Source of the DNA: an uncultured Alphaproteobacteria bacterium
GTDB taxonomy: Bacteria > Pseudomonadota > Alphaproteobacteria > Rs-D84
NCBI GenBank assembly: GCA_934255455.1
Contig: CAKQNS010000003.1
Location: 51,529 to 115,528, forward strand
DNA length: 64,000 nt
Direction: 5' to 3'
Shown here: piece after piece, positions 62,701 through 64,000 of the stretch
How positions within the stretch are numbered: the first letter of the stretch is position 1
How the letters are laid out: each line of letters starts with the position of its first letter
Position numbers and translations under genes: made by a program
The notes under the pieces: model-generated
Seen by the model: only the letters and a program-made list of their open reading frames with translations
The model's database searches: none
Told to the model about the DNA's origin: nothing

Positions 62701-64000
62701 CGGCCAAATCTGGGTATTATGTAAATAATAATACAAGTTGTAGCGCGTGCAGTGGTCTGGCTGATGGGTTCTATCCGAACAGTGCGTCGGACAATACTGG
62801 TGGTGCATCGGTATGTTATACGAACAGCATCAGTGGTAAATATGTAGCCGCCGCAAATGCGACCAGTGCGACCGAATGTGCCGCCGGTTCGTACAAAGGC
62901 GCGCACACCGTGAACTATGGCGATACATCATCGTGCGCATTGTGTGCCACGGGGTACGAAAGCGCGACCGGCGCATCCAGTTGCAGTGCGATTATATACA
63001 CCATCACATACGAATTAAATGGTGGCGCCGCGTCCACTGGCAATCCGGCAACATACACAATTGAGACCGCAACAATCACTTTGGCCGCGCCGACCAAGAC
63101 CGGATACACATTTGGCGGTTGGTACGCCGACGCGGCGTTCAAGACCCCCGTGCCCCAGATTGCACATGGTTCAACCGGGAACAAAACATTGTACGCGAAA
63201 TGGTCGGGCAACACGTACACCGTCACATTGAACGCGAACGGCGGAACGGGTGGCACGGCCAGCGTGACCGCGACATACAATGAACAAATGCCAACATTGG
63301 CATCGGTCGCCACAATGGCAGATTTCGCATTGGTGGGCTATTTCGATGCGACAACGGGCGGCACCAAATATTACAATGCCGATGGCACGGGCGCCCACGT
63401 GTGGGATAAAACCAGCGACGCGACACTGTACGCACAATGGCTGTCTGATTTTATCAGTGTGAAATGCGACGCGGGCAAATACATAGCCACGGGCGCGTCG
63501 ACATGCGCCGCGACATGCGTGGCGGGTAATTATTGCCCGGGCGGCACGTTCACCATTCCGCGCACGGGCGCAACAATCGATACCGGCATCAACGGCTGCA
63601 CTGGGCGCACAAAGTACAGTGCGGCGGGCGCGGCATCGTGCAGCACCGTCAGCGCGGGCTATTACACCACGGGTTGTGCGGGCAACGATAAATGTACTGG
63701 TCAATCCCAGTGCACCGACGCAACATATTGCAGTGGCGGCATTAAATACGATTGTCCGACCGCTTATACGGCGAACATCGACGCCGGAAAAACGGCAAAC
63801 ACCCAGTGCCAGATAAAGTGCGCGGCGGGCAACTATGTTTCAACCGCCCAATCAGACCAAACCACATGTACCGCGGGCGCGTATTGCCCGGGCGATGTTC
63901 TGGTGAACTGGGGTGGCATTGGAGGTCGCACATTATGCACGGCGGGCACATACAATCCGAACACGGGTTCAAGCCTGGCCACGGCATGTGTTAAATCCGA
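53742..64000 (+). CDS. Giant secreted cysteine-rich repeat protein 2 (3' end outside window)
   Basis: At least 3419 codons, open to the last base. Start ATG 53742 follows CACGGGGGGATT; signal peptide MFKRRISAKFARLVVGLFVS then VFLCATPAFA. N-terminal about 450 residues are non-repeated, ending in a glycine run (55119-55142). The rest alternates cysteine modules (CxAGxYLPA...CPGGTF) with Listeria-Bacteroides repeats (nt about 55940-56210, 56830-57370, 58100-58320, 59400-59615, 61690-61920, 63000-63450). Between 59620 and 63000 Ser/Thr/Asn/Cys-rich modules dominate, including a 745-bp duplication. Same architecture as giant protein 1, so a paralogue; it has its own promoter and follows its terminator. 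No sorting or barrel domain is visible in the sequenced part. Confidence 0.85.
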   Translation, partial: MFKRRISAKFARLVVGLFVSVFLCATPAFAGNLSEVQAIYDRLIYDSQNIDDDDFFDDTQLQVIDTSQYVTGVVGNNADQAEHTVCPAYAYCSNECGADGHEDMYWLYHDDGQTVSDLQTELSSVMRAPSNVRDNTWKNTFAQVGRFLCPSNTVGRARSVSGNGYDPGEGCWCWWSKRTGATSGYAQLAPKVNDNVFDPIAYDAAYATRNGWYAPCEEPLGTFNIAFATSGDNYSSPEQWTWRAASPTSTTTDWLNTAILTGGVDTSCSPDAGANRNLYLADIMVGNNSLLKEQGAGNFCFGQSDVRALADSACEKLLTVFAPNGLPYVYSLEGISNGTMERLEMCVDPNCELGSVYDKAELDYSDDDGLEVQCGMAYSSTSDSTPHSECYYVGYHDGVQYKLYPYQLDYLIDIFTTMFDSSNSADWETVYNNYVNSNDITFVLGVTNNADATLSANCGAGGGGGGGTTTEYTCNAGNYLPANSTSCQTCAAGYYCPGGKWSKGTIAQGLETCPSGTTSTAGAASADACVSTSAITCTAGQYLPRGATACDTCPGGYFCTGGTFTKSTEYDQGQIACVPGSYSVAGASVCTACPGGKTSFTSGQYGVYKFPSDAQDYEGWTKEWKTQCESTCCNAANVATWNDTKWELGADKTTQILTNSCNIASCNAGYWKNTWGDGQKGCASQGQSAADTESAGLWEQGWIKTDMCVVNYANYDFSGMNECGVANNGYCDPIYTITLNDNGGTGGAGTVWQWYSNDSIVDSWHNGASATADAITTVAVPTKTGHAFAGYYTGTTQMVDATGKILTPTNAGNSSVGKNDTWTAKWTANAVACAAGKYLPKNSNTCATCPVGKYCPGGTYIPSTSDQGADACPPDYGTEKETEVSNVDPAATLVEYGFAPDVTGISTPDECTVDAAYSNAMGSWIERRKFDPVVDLLYNTMVGTYYFESMAGYYLSGVNTKCMNTFGAGPSDGVVYNSIKKCDAGYYCPAVASASENNATTCGGTNNPATLGRTQCATGYTSTAGATACTPITYKVTLDKQSGTGGTSEYYYQYNTKGTCYYYTSSALSACTDSSDGQNITKPTRTGYTFGGYWTGKNGTGTMYVDSTGLTKNNLYTAVAGNTTLYAKWTGISYTVKYDANGGIGTTASSSHTYGTAKNLTTNGFSNGAKKFLGWSKTKTATTATYSDGQSVKDLTTTDGDTITLYAIWGNCEPCAPGTGAKCELTVETGYCYYTTECLDGYIDIQNDGEYNPTCTANMITCEPGYYVPAGASECAICPNGNYCPGGEYLVLTEADNGLFPCEPGGACNDEGFKSFTKYNISYDLGTGATNNAQNPVQCGVAWLYNDSAWQLACSSVDKTECARPTDGPVSENPDYCTIAYDDGSQVWVGINAADRDGYSFRCWHNMDAPDNTCTDDSVRMDDNTFYLEKLANKSDDDPQSVYNIRLQAVWDVSEYNITYNLNGGTNPAGAKTSYTIETADYTLPTPTKTGYTFGGWYTNSGLTGNAVTQITKGSTGNKTFWAKWTLSSVTCAAGKYLPANSLSCTKCTAGYACPGGTFEYKNADQGITQCTGATYAAAGAARCTSCPSPYTYDTSAGKTKIEQCTVQTSEPDSDTGWYIKDAKGDKVFCPTGYYCPSAIVAYGSTNSPTACPAIASHTPTTWQSNYYSPTLVSGEFTDAGGGSLDRCAVTYILKNDRGTISTLKMYNPETGKYDYGWQDDYYMFYISLNPGYYFTNKWSVTLGDGTVHTFCSESADNPKLYVDAMPCPAGSYCPGYVDSLDMNGGTQPDSWPKCGDGEYTDTMGINACPTTYPNSAAKSSKIEQCYLTTTAGKYVATAKADQVQCLKNNYCAGGTKVHYGSTGGMQSCATGYESAAGASSCTTTTYTITYNLNSGTNAAGAKTSYTIETADYTLPTPTKTGYTFSGWYENSGLTGTAVTKIAKGSTGNKTFWAKWTVKSVTCAAGKYLPANSLSCGDCGAGYACPGGTFEYKNTDQGISQCSGYTKYSASGASSCSTVSAGYYTTGCNTNGNGCTGQSQCTGATYCSGGVQSDCPSGYTANTAAGKTAASQCTISVAAGKYLGTKNGTATTSCAANTYKAAHTVNYGSTSSCGTCPTDYPYSGVGSTSSDQCYKNGTNTGTRSDPTLPTGCVAQTTTACTPGTCTYRIYKSGTTTSCTPTNCVNTHKACTSAATDYYLDSGVAKGCSVLNSAYPKSDGGNITSSSCYGTFSKSGTQVNGATPTNCSAVTAWNACTPGTCNYTKYASGTIKTDCTPDNCTKTVKTVTAKSGYYVNNNTSCSACSGLAGGFYPNSASDNTGGASVCYTNSISGKYVAAANATSATECAAGSYKGAHTVNYGDTSSCSACTGRTKYSAAGASACSTVSTGYYTTGCNTSSNKCTGQSQCDGSVYCTGGVQKNCPAAESKWTAGTGKGWSAVTSCFETKAATSVSTYCSAGQLKKNATNGTTWGASTISTALTAKPGAIVNGQTCTQCTGTSYSAGGTATLCTACPNGYNANESDGKTAASQCQIKCAAKTTVSTANGACTALTTGGYYKGQHLVNYGSTSSAEQCPAGYRDGAAGAAITDCAKSVAGGNYVKTANDANVTQCVAGTYRAAHTVNYGNTSSCATCATGYHSAAGATSCTANTYTIAYNAGGGTGATANTACTYGQNCTLTANGFTNGTKEFKGWATSAGATAAAYGNKASVKNLSDENGATVTLYAVWAECTACDATNANCTLTAPLGVCTYTTSCKTGYGNIQNNGKYNASCSGNSITCDAGEYLPAGATSCKKCEANNYCPGGTFTYTGASQGRNACPTDYPYSDAGSSSSGQCYKNGTSTGTRSDPTLPTGCVAQTTTACTPGTCTYRIYKSGTTTSCTPTNCVNTHKACTSAKSDYYLDSGVAKACNVLNSAYPKSDGGNITSSSCYGTFSKSGTQVNGATPTNCSAVTAWNACTPGTCNYTKYASGTVKTDCTPTDCTKTVKTVTAKSGYYVNNNTSCSACSGLADGFYPNSASDNTGGASVCYTNSISGKYVAAANATSATECAAGSYKGAHTVNYGDTSSCALCATGYESATGASSCSAIIYTITYELNGGAASTGNPATYTIETATITLAAPTKTGYTFGGWYADAAFKTPVPQIAHGSTGNKTLYAKWSGNTYTVTLNANGGTGGTASVTATYNEQMPTLASVATMADFALVGYFDATTGGTKYYNADGTGAHVWDKTSDATLYAQWLSDFISVKCDAGKYIATGASTCAATCVAGNYCPGGTFTIPRTGATIDTGINGCTGRTKYSAAGAASCSTVSAGYYTTGCAGNDKCTGQSQCTDATYCSGGIKYDCPTAYTANIDAGKTANTQCQIKCAAGNYVSTAQSDQTTCTAGAYCPGDVLVNWGGIGGRTLCTAGTYNPNTGSSLATACVKS
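60093..60837 (+). repeat. 745-bp in-frame repeat in giant gene 2, copy 1
   Basis: Nearly identical to 62193-62937 at an exact offset of 2100 bp (700 codons). Differences are scattered single bases; whole lines (for example 60181-60220 and 62281-62320) are identical. Confidence 0.92.
62193..62937 (+). repeat. 745-bp in-frame repeat in giant gene 2, copy 2
   Basis: Partner of 60093-60837. Both ends stop inside cysteine modules, so the unit could be exchanged by recombination without breaking the frame. Confidence 0.92.

Overview
The window reads as a chromosome segment of a Gram-negative alphaproteobacterium. A GcrA-type cell-cycle regulator, an EnvZ/OmpR-type pair, lpxA-lpxB, tolQ-tolR-tolA, a bactofilin/LytM pair and the rplM-rpsI layout support this. 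Giant cysteine-rich, Listeria-Bacteroides-repeat secreted proteins beside compact housekeeping operons recall uncultured gut (RF32-like) alphaproteobacteria; that placement is inference from memory, not a search.

Layout. 1-990: end of aroK and mscL. 991-1948: AT-rich gap. 1949-5132: tlyA and leuS. 5156-7913 (minus): an operon for a tRNA methyltransferase-like protein, a LytM peptidase, a bactofilin and RpiB. 7954-10992: a polytopic membrane protein, then lpxA-lpxB. 11066-23658 (mostly minus): accessory stretch of exported proteins of unknown function, four tRNAs, a leader RNA with attenuator architecture, a small XRE-like protein and a prepilin peptidase. 23735-26430: gcrA and a proline-rich membrane protein. 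26456-30745: acpS, tRNA-Pro, a 31-residue membrane peptide, corA-like, an adenylate kinase and rpsA. 30898-38623 (minus): exported protein, trigger factor, rplM-rpsI, and an exported protein-ompR-envZ-argS operon. 38768-42959 (plus): a degenerate alpha/beta hydrolase, ruvB, ybgC and tolQRA. 43460-64000: two consecutive giant secreted proteins of 3377 and more than 3419 residues, the second running off the window.

The most unusual signals are non-coding. Two S23-type four-helix-bundle genes each sit inside complementary arrays of 7-bp repeats, inserted in otherwise compact operons, and orphan arrays lie elsewhere. This copies the architecture of 23S rRNA intervening sequences outside an rRNA gene. 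A second family of small palindromic elements sits downstream of tRNA genes and copies 10 bp of the T-arm of the particular tRNA next to it. A third is a promoter-driven leader at 18070-18276 with mutually exclusive antiterminator and terminator pairings before a small regulator-like gene.

The housekeeping genes serve the envelope (lipid A, Tol, bactofilin/LytM, MscL) and translation (leuS, argS, rpsA, rplM, rpsI, tlyA, tRNAs). The accessory genes are dominated by secreted proteins with paired cysteines. Several genes appear leaderless or nearly so.
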